Shown here piece by piece: positions 16,274 to 25,095 of a DNA stretch of 64,000 nt. Numbering within the stretch: the first letter of the stretch is position 1; every line of letters starts with the position of its first letter. Location of the stretch: contig CACZZO010000016.1 in assembly GCA_902785755.1 (NCBI GenBank), positions 1 to 64,000 on the forward strand. Reading direction: 5' to 3'. The DNA comes from an uncultured Bacteroidia bacterium. Lineage in GTDB: Bacteria > Bacteroidota > Bacteroidia > Bacteroidales > F082. The notes under the pieces were generated by a model, which was not told the origin of the DNA, searched no databases, and worked only from the letters and a program-made list of their open reading frames with translations. The position numbers were made by a program, and so were the translations under genes.

Positions 16274-17148
16274 TATCCGATAATCTTTTCGTCCAACAAT
16301 TCTTTAATCAATCCTTCCACATCGGCATCGCTGGCGGTGAGGGTCTTGCTCTCCTTGGCCTGGAAGACGATGTTTTGCACGGCTTTCACCTTGGTAGGGC
16401 TACCAGAGAGGCCGCACTGGTTGGGGTCGCCATCCACATCGGCCACGCTCCACTGGTTGAGGTTGAGGTAGTCGCGGCTGGCATAGAGGTCGGCACGAGG
16501 ATCCTCGGGCTGACGCTCCAGCGGGCACATGGCATATTTATACTTCATCACCAGCTTGGCGTTGCAGGGACGGCAGGGTGCCGCGCTGCCGTTGACGGTA
16601 ATCACGCAGGGCAGTGGCACTTCCACGGTCTCCACGCCTCCGTCGATATGGCGGCGGATGGTGGCGATGTTGTTCTCGATCTTGAGGATTTCCTCGGCGT
16701 AGGTCACTTGGTTGAGACCCAATTTCTGTGCCACTTGCGGACCCACCTGAGCGGTGTCGCCGTCAATGGCCTGACGGCCTCCGATGACGATGTCGACATC
16801 GCCGATCTTTTTGATGGCGGTGGCGAGGGCATACGAAGTGGCGAGGGTGTCAGCGCCTGCGAAGAGGCGGTCGGTGAGCAGCCAGCCCGTGTCGGCTCCA
16901 CGGAAGAGGCCTTGGCGGATGATCTCACCGGCGCGCGGCGGGCCCATAGTGAGCACGCCAACGGTGCTGCCTTGGATTTGCTCCTTGAGGCGCAGGGCCT
17001 GTTCAAGGGCATTCAAATCTTCAGGATTGAAGATGGCGGGCAGGGCGGCGCGGTTCACAGTACCTTCCGGCGTCATCGCGTCTTTGCCCACATTTCTTGT
17101 GTCGGGCACCTGCTTGGCAAGCACCACGATTTTCAATGGTTTGGTCAT
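16273..17148 (-). CDS. etfB: Electron transfer flavoprotein beta subunit
   Basis: EtfB pairs with EtfA. The 291-residue chain begins with MTKPLKIVVLAKQVPDT, has the AMP/FAD contact region GRQAIDGDTAQVGPQ near residue 120 and the conserved LPCVITVNG strand. Together with etfA and the dehydrogenase it forms one operon whose -7 box lies at 17187-17180. Which redox partner takes the electrons onward is not encoded here. Confidence 0.95.
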   Translation of the reverse strand: MTKPLKIVVLAKQVPDTRNVGKDAMTPEGTVNRAALPAIFNPEDLNALEQALRLKEQIQGSTVGVLTMGPPRAGEIIRQGLFRGADTGWLLTDRLFAGADTLATSYALATAIKKIGDVDIVIGGRQAIDGDTAQVGPQVAQKLGLNQVTYAEEILKIENNIATIRRHIDGGVETVEVPLPCVITVNGSAAPCRPCNAKLVMKYKYAMCPLERQPEDPRADLYASRDYLNLNQWSVADVDGDPNQCGLSGSPTKVKAVQNIVFQAKESKTLTASDADVEGLIKELLDEKIIG

Positions 17149-17179
17149 AAAATAAAATTTCTCGTTTTCAAATCGGCGG

Positions 17180-17187
17180 CAAAGGTA
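17180..17187 (-). promoter_or_regulatory. TACCTTTG -7 box of the etf operon
   Basis: The reverse strand reads TACCTTTG, fitting TAnnTTTG, 31 bases before the etfB start. Confidence 0.6.
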
Positions 17188-17231
17188 CGGAATTTCTTTG
17201 AATTACGAACAAAATACCGCAGATATAAGGA

Positions 17232-17310
17232 TTGTAGGGCTGTCGTACCACGGCAGCCGCATCATTGTTTTATCGCTGCGGCTACCACGATGTGACAGCC
17301 CTTCAATATT
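17232..17310. repeat. Imperfect inverted repeat with GGGCTGTC/GACAGCCC ends
   Basis: The left arm GTAGGGCTGTCGTACCACGG and the right arm ending in ATGTGACAGCCCTTCAATA are inverted copies with mismatches and include inner words GGCAGCCGCA and TGCGGCTACC. A single arm of the same family (GTGACAGCCCTACAA) is seen at 35699-35713. It is probably a dispersed palindromic intergenic repeat. Confidence 0.7.
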
Positions 17311-17326
17311 ATATAGCAAACATTAC

Positions 17327-17944
17327 TCAAGCAGCTCCTGCTTCAGCCTTCAGTTCCTCATAAAACTTCACTTGCGCCATTTCCATCCACGGCGTAACCC
17401 AAAGCAGGCCAATGCCGAGGGAGAGGATTCCCAAAAGAATCCAGCCGATGAAACTGAGGTGCAGCATGAAAAGATCCATCTTGTGGCCGTACATCAGGGC
17501 TTCGCTGCGACGGAGGCACTCGCCGGGGCCGAGTTCTGGGTTGTCTTCGGCAATGTAGGGCGCCATGCTGAAGGCGTAGGCCTTGATGATGCCAGGAATG
17601 ATAAGCAGAAGGCACCAAAGCAGGATATAAACCGTGCCTAAAAGCATGATTCCCAACACTCTGCCATAGTCTTCCTTAAATCCCGCACTAATCATTTCGT
17701 TGACAGTGTTTTCGCGGCCACGGTTGAAACGGAGCATCCCGACCGAGAAGCCGTATTGAAGGTTTTCTGCAATGAGAAGCGCGACGAGGAAACCAATGGT
17801 GATGAATGACGGCAATTGGGTTTGGCTTCCGCCTTGAGTGACTCCGCTGACCAAGGTCACTATCAGTGCTGCCACAACGGGCTGTGTCCATTTGCCTCGA
17901 AGCATCCCGAGGGCTTCATTTTTGAGTTCAGGTCTTGTTGACAT
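17327..17944 (-). CDS. DUF975-family membrane protein
   Basis: The 205-residue protein starts MSTRPELKNEALGMLRGKW, the usual opening of DUF975, followed by about five hydrophobic segments and the late motif SEALMYGHKMDLFMLHLSFIGW. It is an integral inner-membrane protein of unknown function. It is a single gene between the etf operon and the divergent DUF2079 gene. Confidence 0.8.
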   Translation of the reverse strand: MSTRPELKNEALGMLRGKWTQPVVAALIVTLVSGVTQGGSQTQLPSFITIGFLVALLIAENLQYGFSVGMLRFNRGRENTVNEMISAGFKEDYGRVLGIMLLGTVYILLWCLLLIIPGIIKAYAFSMAPYIAEDNPELGPGECLRRSEALMYGHKMDLFMLHLSFIGWILLGILSLGIGLLWVTPWMEMAQVKFYEELKAEAGAA

Positions 17945-18048
17945 GATGTTAGTTTTTAAGGTTTTACATTTGCAAAAATAGGAAAAACTTCACTAATGCA
18001 AGCGAAAATGCGTCTTTTTTTATAGTTTTGCCGTCCGAAAATGACGAA

Positions 18049-19563
18049 ATGAACCGCATCATGCAGTACAATCGCAACAGAATCATTTTGGCATCGGTTT
18101 TCACCGTTGCCGGTGTGCTGTATGCCCTCATTTCTTTGGTCAACCATTACCTTTTCAAGACTTACGCACTCGATTTGGGGCTTTACACCCACGCGATGTA
18201 CGACTACACCCATTTCCGCGTTGACGATTGCAGCATGTTCAAGGCTGTTCCGCAAAGCATCCTCAGCGACCATTTCGACCTCTATCTCATCATTTTGTCG
18301 CCTTTGGTTCATGTTTTCGGCAGTTATACCTTGCTCATCGTGCAGATTGCGGCGGTGCTGTTGGGCGGTTGGGGCGTATTCAAGTTGTTGCGACTTTATT
18401 CCGACGACTTTTGGCTACCGCTTTTGGCCGCTGTCGCGTTTTGGTTTTCTTTCGGAATCATCCATGCCATAGCCTTCGACTATCATTCCAATGTGCTGGC
18501 TGCCATGATGTTGCCGTGGCTGCTGTATTTCCTCAAAAAGAGGCAATTCGGCCTGTCCTCGCTGATGGTGGTGCTGTTCGTCATCGGGAAGGAGAACATG
18601 TCGCTGTGGTTGTTTTTCGTCGTCATCGGGCTGATGTGGGACTACCGCAAGGATAAAACAGCCTTGTGGCATTTGGCGGGCTATGCGGTTTTTTCGTTGG
18701 CTTACTTCTTCATTGTCAACATGATAGTGATGCCAAAGTTGGGCGGTTCGGGTGGAGGCTTTGCTCGGTACAGTTATCTCGGAGATAACTATTTAGAAAT
18801 TGCCGAAACCTTGCTCACGCATCCGAAATTGACGCTTAATATCTTGTTTACCAGCACTATTGGCATGGAGGAGTTCGTGAGTATGGGTGGCAAGCCAAAT
18901 TACACGGTGTTAACCACCATCGCCAATCCTAAATATGCCGGAATCAAAGAGGAGTTTTATTGGTGCGCTTTGGCTACAGGATTGATTTTCACGGTTTTGA
19001 AACCTAATTACCTGTTTATGCTCCTGCCGCTCATTGGGCAGAAAATGATAGCCAACCAGCCTAATTTTTGGGGCATTTCCTTCCAATATTCCGTTGAGTT
19101 TATGCCAGTGCTCGTCATTGCGTCGTTTTTGGTCATTTTCAGGCTGAGGAAACAGTTTTGGCGGATGATGCTGGCAGTTAGCCTGTTGATTTCCATTGTT
19201 TTGACCACATTTTATACCATCGGTGTGCCCAAATCGAGGGTTTTCGTGGATCAACTTTGCGTTTATCAGGGACGGCATTATAGGCAGAAGGATTTCGATG
19301 TGCGCTATGCCTACGAACTCATCCGAATGATTCCCGACGAGGCCTCGGTGTGTGCCGCGCCGGTCTTTGTGCCGCACCTCGCCATGCGTGACGACATCAA
19401 GGATTTTTCCATCATGCGAAAAGTCGACACCGACTATGTGCTCATCACCGATTTCTATTTCGGCTACGAGCGCGAGGGAGTGTTGGTGCTAAAGAATCGT
19501 GCTGAATATGAGACTGTTGCCACCGATGGCACTATCTATTTGCTGAGGCGGATTGTGCCTTGA
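18049..19563 (+). CDS. DUF2079 multi-spanning membrane protein
   Basis: A TTG seven codons upstream is in frame, but the ATG at 18049 is preferred. The 504-residue protein has about ten membrane segments and the DUF2079 opening (ALDLGLYTHAMYDYTHF), a short acidic/aromatic loop after the first helix, as in GT-C glycosyltransferases. Function is not established; transfer of a lipid-linked sugar is an inference. Its 3' end overlaps the convergent GT39 gene by 32 bases. Confidence 0.75.
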   Translation: MNRIMQYNRNRIILASVFTVAGVLYALISLVNHYLFKTYALDLGLYTHAMYDYTHFRVDDCSMFKAVPQSILSDHFDLYLIILSPLVHVFGSYTLLIVQIAAVLLGGWGVFKLLRLYSDDFWLPLLAAVAFWFSFGIIHAIAFDYHSNVLAAMMLPWLLYFLKKRQFGLSSLMVVLFVIGKENMSLWLFFVVIGLMWDYRKDKTALWHLAGYAVFSLAYFFIVNMIVMPKLGGSGGGFARYSYLGDNYLEIAETLLTHPKLTLNILFTSTIGMEEFVSMGGKPNYTVLTTIANPKYAGIKEEFYWCALATGLIFTVLKPNYLFMLLPLIGQKMIANQPNFWGISFQYSVEFMPVLVIASFLVIFRLRKQFWRMMLAVSLLISIVLTTFYTIGVPKSRVFVDQLCVYQGRHYRQKDFDVRYAYELIRMIPDEASVCAAPVFVPHLAMRDDIKDFSIMRKVDTDYVLITDFYFGYEREGVLVLKNRAEYETVATDGTIYLLRRIVP

Positions 19564-21106
19564 AGGTCTGCAAGTCGGGTGGAAGTTCAGTAAGGTTTTT
19601 GCAGGTATAGACAAAGAAATTTTTGGCAGGCTTGCCGCATCGCTCAATCGTAATAGTGCCAGCCAGTTCAATTTCCGAAAAATACCATTGATACATCTCT
19701 TTCGGGTCTTTCAGATAGCGGCTGTCGGTGAGGAACCAATAGTTTTCGCCGAGATGGAATCCGCCACGCTCTTCATTGATCCACAGGTATTTGTGCAAGA
19801 ACTCAGGCCAACCCAATCCCATGACTCTCATGCCTAAAGGTCGCGCCACGTAATAGTCGAGATTGGCCAACGGAAACCATTGGTTGGCCACGATGCCGTC
19901 TTCCGCGTTCATCACGCCTTCGGCCATCTTTTCCTCACGGAAAGCCGCAAATTTTTCGCCCAATTGCCGCCAGCCATACATGTCGATGGTGAAATCGTCG
20001 CGCCCAAGCATCTCAGGCTCAGTGTGTTTGTCCAAAGGAATGAAGCCTGTCTTGATTTCGGCAACGCCGATGATTAGAGTGAGCAAAAGCACGAGTAGTG
20101 ATGCCTTGATGGATTTAGGCAACTTGTCTGGTTCAATCTGATTATCACGCAGATACACAGCGGATAAGAGGATGAGAATAACGAAAGCGGGCGCGTTCCA
20201 ATGTGGCAGGGTAGGGCGGGTGAGTGAGAACAGCCAGAACATCAAAATCAGGGGAATGGCGGTGCAAAGCAAAAGGTGAGAAACGGGTTTTTGGATGTTG
20301 GTTTTCCCTTTGAAGGCTGCAACAATGGCTACTATGGCCAAAATGAAATTCACCGGATTGTTGTAGAGAAACTCACCCAAAATCTCAGTGCCGAAAGTGC
20401 CGAAATTGATTTTTCCGCCGCCCACGCGCCCACCGTGGAAACTCAGGCTGATGAAATTGTTTTGAATGTTCCAGTAAAGAATTGGAATACAGCAAATTGC
20501 TGAAATCAAGAGTGCGAGGTACAAATATGGGTTTTTCAGTTGTTTTCGGTTGAAAATCAGGATATAAAGCCCCATTCCGACCCAAAGGAAAACGCCTGAA
20601 TATTTGGAGAGCATGGCCAAACCGGTGAATAATCCAAATAGTATCAAGTATCGTCCCTTCGACAAGCTCTGGGACCGAAAGGCCATCCAGACGGCCAAAA
20701 GCCAAAACAGTATCAGTGGCGTGTCGGGCATGATGAAAACGCCCGTGATGACGAAGGCGTAAATGGAGGCGGTGTAAAGCATGGCGGCGTAAAGCCCTGT
20801 CCGCGCATCCTTGATTTCCATCGCAATCCTATATATAATATAGGTGTTGGTGGTCATTAGCACGACTGAGGCCAATCGGATGAAGAACTCGCTGTCGAAC
20901 AATAAGTTAAGGCTGAACAATTGGATGACCCAGCCCACCATTGGGGGATGGTCGAAGTGGCTCCAATCGGGGTAGAGGGCATAGGTCCAGTAATAAACCT
21001 CGTCGTTGCCAAACTCCAACCAAGCGGCCAAAATGCCCCTCACGACCGCACTGACGACCAACAGCCAAATCAGTATCTTGTTGATATTTTGCTCTTTAAT
21101 CCTCAC
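19532..21106 (-). CDS. GT39-type (PMT/ArnT-like) glycosyltransferase
   Basis: The 524-residue protein has a first helix, then the acidic first loop NDEVYYWTYAL and the DHPPMVGW motif typical of GT39-like enzymes, and about ten further membrane segments, with a soluble C-terminal part. Members transfer sugars from a polyprenyl carrier to a lipid or protein on the outer face of the inner membrane. It overlaps the upstream PHP-like gene by 11 bases, in an operon with a GT4 gene. Confidence 0.85.
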   Translation of the reverse strand: MRIKEQNINKILIWLLVVSAVVRGILAAWLEFGNDEVYYWTYALYPDWSHFDHPPMVGWVIQLFSLNLLFDSEFFIRLASVVLMTTNTYIIYRIAMEIKDARTGLYAAMLYTASIYAFVITGVFIMPDTPLILFWLLAVWMAFRSQSLSKGRYLILFGLFTGLAMLSKYSGVFLWVGMGLYILIFNRKQLKNPYLYLALLISAICCIPILYWNIQNNFISLSFHGGRVGGGKINFGTFGTEILGEFLYNNPVNFILAIVAIVAAFKGKTNIQKPVSHLLLCTAIPLILMFWLFSLTRPTLPHWNAPAFVILILLSAVYLRDNQIEPDKLPKSIKASLLVLLLTLIIGVAEIKTGFIPLDKHTEPEMLGRDDFTIDMYGWRQLGEKFAAFREEKMAEGVMNAEDGIVANQWFPLANLDYYVARPLGMRVMGLGWPEFLHKYLWINEERGGFHLGENYWFLTDSRYLKDPKEMYQWYFSEIELAGTITIERCGKPAKNFFVYTCKNLTELPPDLQTFKAQSASANR

Positions 21107-22334
21107 TTGCTTTCTTCTCCTTGGCTTTTTTGAACAGATACCAAATCATGGCCGCGAAAGCCACGAGATACACGAAGCGGTACAAATAGGTCTGCGCCTG
21201 ATTGACGATATCCAACCGTTGGTCTATGGGTTCGGGTGTCGGGTGCCTCGTGACGGGATTCAGATAGAAATGTTGCAGTTCGTTGACATTGATTTCCGTC
21301 CTAACATATTGGTCTTCAGGCTGAATGACATACGATGCTGTTGTCACGTTTTCTTCGGTTTTCAGCACTTTTCCGCCCTGCCCGATGAATTTCACTTCGT
21401 GCATGGTGTTGGCGGAAGTGCTGATGAATAAGGTGTCGCCAACCAATTGGGCCTGAGTTAGATAGGGGAGGCTTCGGGCTTGTTCGACCTTCTGCTCCAA
21501 GGTCATCGGGAAGTGGAAAAAGTTGACGAACTCAACGGCGTAGCACAAACCCTCATCCAAAGCCTGATACACATGCTCAGGGTTGAGGTAAGGGGTGTTA
21601 ATCATGGTTAGATTGAGGCATACTTCACTGACTTTGTGTATGTTGTGCGTGTCATCATCGCCGAGGGCATACACTCTGTGGCCGTTGGAGAGTGCCATGT
21701 CCCAATGTTCCAACGCATTGCCGTAAGGATTCAGGATTTCCAAAAGACGATAGTTGCTCAGCCATTTCATGTCGCTCACTTTGTAACCCTTCGTAAATGA
21801 GGCATGGGCGGGCATGACGAAGCGGCACCGCTCGCCCAATTCATTAATCTTGTGCTGTTTCATGTTGAGATTCTGCATGAAAGGGAAGTCGGGCCAATAC
21901 ACCTTTTCCGCCCCGATGCAGATTTGATGCGTCTTGCGGATGAGGCCGTAGCCGTGTTCGTAGGCGGGGATATAGTCCTCTCTCTCAGCACCGTGCGGGT
22001 TGATGCCCATATAATCTGAAATCCCGTAATGGTCGTAGCCCAAAGCTTGATAAACGCTGTCGATGGCCGTTTCGGTGCTTTTGCGCCCGTTGGTCAGCCC
22101 GAAATACCTGCGTGAGTGGCAATGGAAATGGTACTTTTTCCATTGGTCGGGCTTCATGTCCTGATAGGGATTATAAAGATATTCGCCGCTGAAGGGTCGC
22201 GGCTCTTTGAAACTGTAAGTGGGAACGGAAAGGTACACATATAATATGAGCAGCAGCAAGGCGATGCCGAGGGAGGCCATTACCCTGCCGAAATAAAACC
22301 AAAAGCCGTGTTTGTGTTTTCCTTGGCTCATCAT
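21096..22334 (-). CDS. Membrane-anchored PHP-like metal-dependent protein
   Basis: One N-terminal membrane segment (residues about 12-35) and one near the C-terminus (about 380-402) flank a soluble domain. It carries HFHCHSRRYFG near residue 68 and GDDDTH near 225, which resemble the metal-binding histidines and acids of PHP-domain phosphoesterases. It may hydrolyse a phosphoester on the periplasmic side; the substrate is unknown. Its start overlaps the GT4 stop (ATGA), placing it in the same transcript as two glycosyltransferases. Confidence 0.7.
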   Translation of the reverse strand: MMSQGKHKHGFWFYFGRVMASLGIALLLLILYVYLSVPTYSFKEPRPFSGEYLYNPYQDMKPDQWKKYHFHCHSRRYFGLTNGRKSTETAIDSVYQALGYDHYGISDYMGINPHGAEREDYIPAYEHGYGLIRKTHQICIGAEKVYWPDFPFMQNLNMKQHKINELGERCRFVMPAHASFTKGYKVSDMKWLSNYRLLEILNPYGNALEHWDMALSNGHRVYALGDDDTHNIHKVSEVCLNLTMINTPYLNPEHVYQALDEGLCYAVEFVNFFHFPMTLEQKVEQARSLPYLTQAQLVGDTLFISTSANTMHEVKFIGQGGKVLKTEENVTTASYVIQPEDQYVRTEINVNELQHFYLNPVTRHPTPEPIDQRLDIVNQAQTYLYRFVYLVAFAAMIWYLFKKAKEKKASED

Positions 22335-23512
22335 TTCGGATTTTGGGGTATGAAAATCAATTTCTTTCTGGCTATCAGGTTGTTGTAGCGTTCAAGCACT
22401 TCGCCGACCACATCCTCCCACGAGCGCACGATGGAACGCGAAGCCTGCACGCCAACGCGATGCACCCGTTTCGGGTCATGAATCAACTCGCGGAGGCGAT
22501 TGGCGAAGGCATTCAAGTCGTTGGGAATCAGGAAGCCGTTCTCGTTGTCGGTGATGATGGAGGCAGCCGTGGCGGTTTCCACTAAAACCGAAGGCGTTTG
22601 CAACGCAGCCGCCTCTTTGACGACCAAGCCGTCAGTGTCGTAAAGCGAGGGGAAAAGGAACAGGTCAGCCGCTGCATAATACTGTTTGATGGTTTCGCGC
22701 TCGGTGACGGTTCCCACAAAAGTAACTTGGCTGTCCAAGCCTTTTTCAGTCACCATTTCCTTCATTGCTTCAGCCGCGTAGCCGTTGCCGACGAAAAACA
22801 TCTTGAAAGGCGTATCTTTCACTTTTTCAAGGGCTTCGATGATAAGGCGCACGTTTTTCTGCCAAACATGTTGCCCAACGAAAAGGCAAACGAAATCTTC
22901 AGGGGCAATGCCCAACTGCTTTCGCGCTTCGGCAAAATAGGCATCGGGATAGTCGTCCACAAGGTCACTGCCATTGGGCACCACTTCCACATTGCCCTTG
23001 AATCCGTAATCCTTAATCACTTCTTTTACAGAGGCTTGTGGCACCCAAACCTCATCGGCACGCTCGTAGAAACTGACGATGCGCTTGATGATTTGCTCCA
23101 CAACGGCTTTGGAGGGAATGGTTTGGCTGAAGTCGTCGCGGTATTTGGAATGGAAGGTGGCCACAAAAGGGATGTTGAGCCTCTTGGCGACATTGACCGC
23201 CGCCCAACCTGCCGCAAAGGGCGAATGGGCATGGACAATCTTGAAGCGACGCTTGACGATTTTGGCGAGAAAGGCTGGGTCAACTTCAGCAACACCAGTG
23301 ACATACGGCTGACGGAAAGGCACGGGAACCGAGAAATAGTCGAGCACCTCATAGTCGTACTGCTTGTAGTCGGCCCCCGGCACATTCGGCGTGATGACAG
23401 AAACACCACCTACCTTTTTCTGCATCCAGTAGGCGTAGTTTTGCATGCAAACGGCTACGCCATCCATCACCGGCGGAAACGATTCGTTGAAAAGTCCAAT
23501 GTTGAGTTCCAT
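22331..23512 (-). CDS. GT4-family glycosyltransferase
   Basis: The 393-residue protein starts MELNIGLFNESFPPVMDGVAV, the usual GT4 opening, and has the GT-B donor-site region FPSLYDTDGLVVKEAAALQ near residue 286, with a E-x7-E-like arrangement. The resemblance is to diacylglycerol glucosyltransferases and mannosyl-PI-type enzymes, so a glycolipid product is plausible. It is the first gene of a three-gene operon (GT4, PHP-like, GT39) and has a -7 box at 23537-23530. Confidence 0.88.
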   Translation of the reverse strand: MELNIGLFNESFPPVMDGVAVCMQNYAYWMQKKVGGVSVITPNVPGADYKQYDYEVLDYFSVPVPFRQPYVTGVAEVDPAFLAKIVKRRFKIVHAHSPFAAGWAAVNVAKRLNIPFVATFHSKYRDDFSQTIPSKAVVEQIIKRIVSFYERADEVWVPQASVKEVIKDYGFKGNVEVVPNGSDLVDDYPDAYFAEARKQLGIAPEDFVCLFVGQHVWQKNVRLIIEALEKVKDTPFKMFFVGNGYAAEAMKEMVTEKGLDSQVTFVGTVTERETIKQYYAAADLFLFPSLYDTDGLVVKEAAALQTPSVLVETATAASIITDNENGFLIPNDLNAFANRLRELIHDPKRVHRVGVQASRSIVRSWEDVVGEVLERYNNLIARKKLIFIPQNPK

Positions 23513-23529
23513 TTTCTTGAAATTTGGCG

Positions 23530-23537
23530 CAAAGATA
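23530..23537 (-). promoter_or_regulatory. TATCTTTG -7 box of the GT4 operon
   Basis: The reverse strand reads TATCTTTG, 17 bases before the GT4 start, matching TAnnTTTG. Confidence 0.65.
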
Positions 23538-23634
23538 GGAATAATAAGTTATCCTAAAACTTCATAATCGGAGCAACCTTATTTGTGTTGCCGCTTTTAT
23601 CCAATAAATCACTTGTACTGCATATTTCGGCGCG

Positions 23635-24801
23635 TTATTGATACGTTCCCCAATCCTTCCACGACACATAATCGATGCCGTTGATGGTGCAGGTGAGGTC
23701 GCCAAGATAGAAAACGGCACCTCGACTGCCGTCGTCGCCGCGAAGGGCGAGATAGTCGCGGGCGTTTTTCGAGAGTTTTTGCTCTGCCTCAATCGTACTC
23801 TTGATTTCGATGGCGAAAGTGCGTTTCCAGTCGGCGATGGTGTCCACCTCGAAGCCTTTCTGGTCGCGGAAATAGGTCAGGTTGGGGTGCTTGCCTTGGT
23901 TCAAGCGGCTTTTCAGCAGTTCGGCGATGGCGAAAGTTTCCACAATGGCACCTTTGTTCGGGTGCAGAATCAACTCCTCCACCGATTCAATCCGTAGCAG
24001 ATGGCAAAGCAGTCCTGAATCGATGAAATACAATTTCGGTGTCTTGACCAACGACTTGCCAAGGTTCTGAGTGTCAGGCTCCAAGAAGTGGATGATGAAC
24101 GACGACTCCAAGATGGAGAGCCATTGCTTGACGGTCGGGGCCGAAACGCCGATGCCGCGTGCGATGCTGTCCATAGAAAGCATTTGGCCGCTATAGGTGG
24201 CGCAAATCTGGATGAACTTTTTGAACACGGACAAATTGCTGTAGTTGATTTGGCTCTCCACGTCCAAGTCAAGGTAGGTGTCCACATAACTATTGAACCA
24301 ATCGTTGGGCGAGAAATGCTTTGCGGTATCGTGCAAAGGCGGGTAAAACCCTTTGAAAATGGTTTCGTAAACATTGCTACTCAATAAGTTGCCACTTTTT
24401 AACTCCCCGATGGAGAACGGCAGCAGCTTCAGGAAAGCCGCACGACCGGCCAACGAATCGGTCATGTTTTGCTTCAGGTTGAATTGATTGGAACCTGTCA
24501 GGATGAACTTGCCCGGAGTGAAAGAGCCTTGGTCCACATGATATTTGACCGCATCGAAAATCTCCGGCACTTTCTGCGCCTCGTCGATGATGGCGCCATT
24601 GGGGAAGGCCATCAGGAAGTCCATCGGATTGGCAGCGGCCAGTTCGCGGATGGTCTTGTCGTCAAACGAAAGGTATCTTTTCTCGGGAAAAGTCATTTTC
24701 GCGAGTGTCGATTTTCCGCTTTGCCGCGGCCCCGTGATGCCAATCACAGCGAATTGTGAAGCGAGCCTCAAAAGGGCGTTTTTTGCCGTTCTCTCAATCA
24801 T
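23635..24801 (-). CDS. DUF4143 P-loop ATPase, copy A
   Basis: The 388-residue protein has a Walker A motif GPRQSGKST at residues 24-32, a Walker B-like IIDEAQK near residue 75, a winged-helix-like stretch around 200-225 and a C-terminal DUF4143 region with E-V-D...I-E-I-K, the arrangement of a PD-(D/E)XK nuclease-like fold. The family is common in anaerobes and its role is unclear; ATP-driven DNA handling or regulation is often proposed. Its promoter region contains four 22-bp iterons. It is divergent from copy B at 25096. Confidence 0.85.
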   Translation of the reverse strand: MIERTAKNALLRLASQFAVIGITGPRQSGKSTLAKMTFPEKRYLSFDDKTIRELAAANPMDFLMAFPNGAIIDEAQKVPEIFDAVKYHVDQGSFTPGKFILTGSNQFNLKQNMTDSLAGRAAFLKLLPFSIGELKSGNLLSSNVYETIFKGFYPPLHDTAKHFSPNDWFNSYVDTYLDLDVESQINYSNLSVFKKFIQICATYSGQMLSMDSIARGIGVSAPTVKQWLSILESSFIIHFLEPDTQNLGKSLVKTPKLYFIDSGLLCHLLRIESVEELILHPNKGAIVETFAIAELLKSRLNQGKHPNLTYFRDQKGFEVDTIADWKRTFAIEIKSTIEAEQKLSKNARDYLALRGDDGSRGAVFYLGDLTCTINGIDYVSWKDWGTYQ

Positions 24802-24830
24802 GGTTTTGTCTTTTTTCGTGATTTCTGCGG

Positions 24831-24838
24831 CAAAATTA
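24831..24838 (-). promoter_or_regulatory. TAATTTTG -7 box of DUF4143 copy A
   Basis: The reverse strand reads TAATTTTG, 29 bases before the ATG at 24801. The iterons begin three bases upstream of it, so they cover the -33 region. Confidence 0.6.
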
Positions 24839-24840
24839 GT

Positions 24841-24921
24841 AAAAATCTAAAGTTTAGAGCGGAAAAATCCAAAGTTTTGAATGGAAAAATCTAAAGTTTT
24901 AGTCGGAAAAATCTAAAGTTT
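24841..24921. repeat. Four direct repeats, 22-bp period, at the copy A promoter
   Basis: The word AAAAATCTAAAGTTT occurs at 24841, 24863 (one mismatch, CCAAAG), 24885 and 24907, each 22 bases apart, with seven-base gaps that mostly end in GG. Two helical turns between copies put all four on one face of the DNA, as expected for an operator bound cooperatively. It overlaps the promoter of the leftward ATPase gene. Confidence 0.9.
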
Positions 24922-25055
24922 CGCAATTTAATGTTTTTCAATATATTGATAAACAAATGAATAGAATAAATATGGGGAATATTGTAAATTTAAAAACAAC
25001 ATAGTGCGTGAGCTTTTTTCAACAAAAGCAAAATTTCTTGTTTTGGTATCGAAAA

Positions 25056-25094
25056 TTTATGTAATTTTGGCATCTGATTCCGAAATTGCATAAA
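25056..25094. promoter_or_regulatory. Inverted repeat around the promoter of DUF4143 copy B
   Basis: TTTATGTAATTTTGG at 25056-25070 and CCGAAATTGCATAAA at 25080-25094 are inverted copies matching at 13 of 15 positions. The left arm includes the -7 box TAATTTTG at 25062-25069, and the right arm ends two bases before the ATG. Confidence 0.65.
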
Positions 25095-25095
25095 A

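Noticed and set aside
24841..24921. Possible CRISPR-like array
   Set aside because: Only four short repeats with seven-base gaps; no spacers of normal length and no cas genes.
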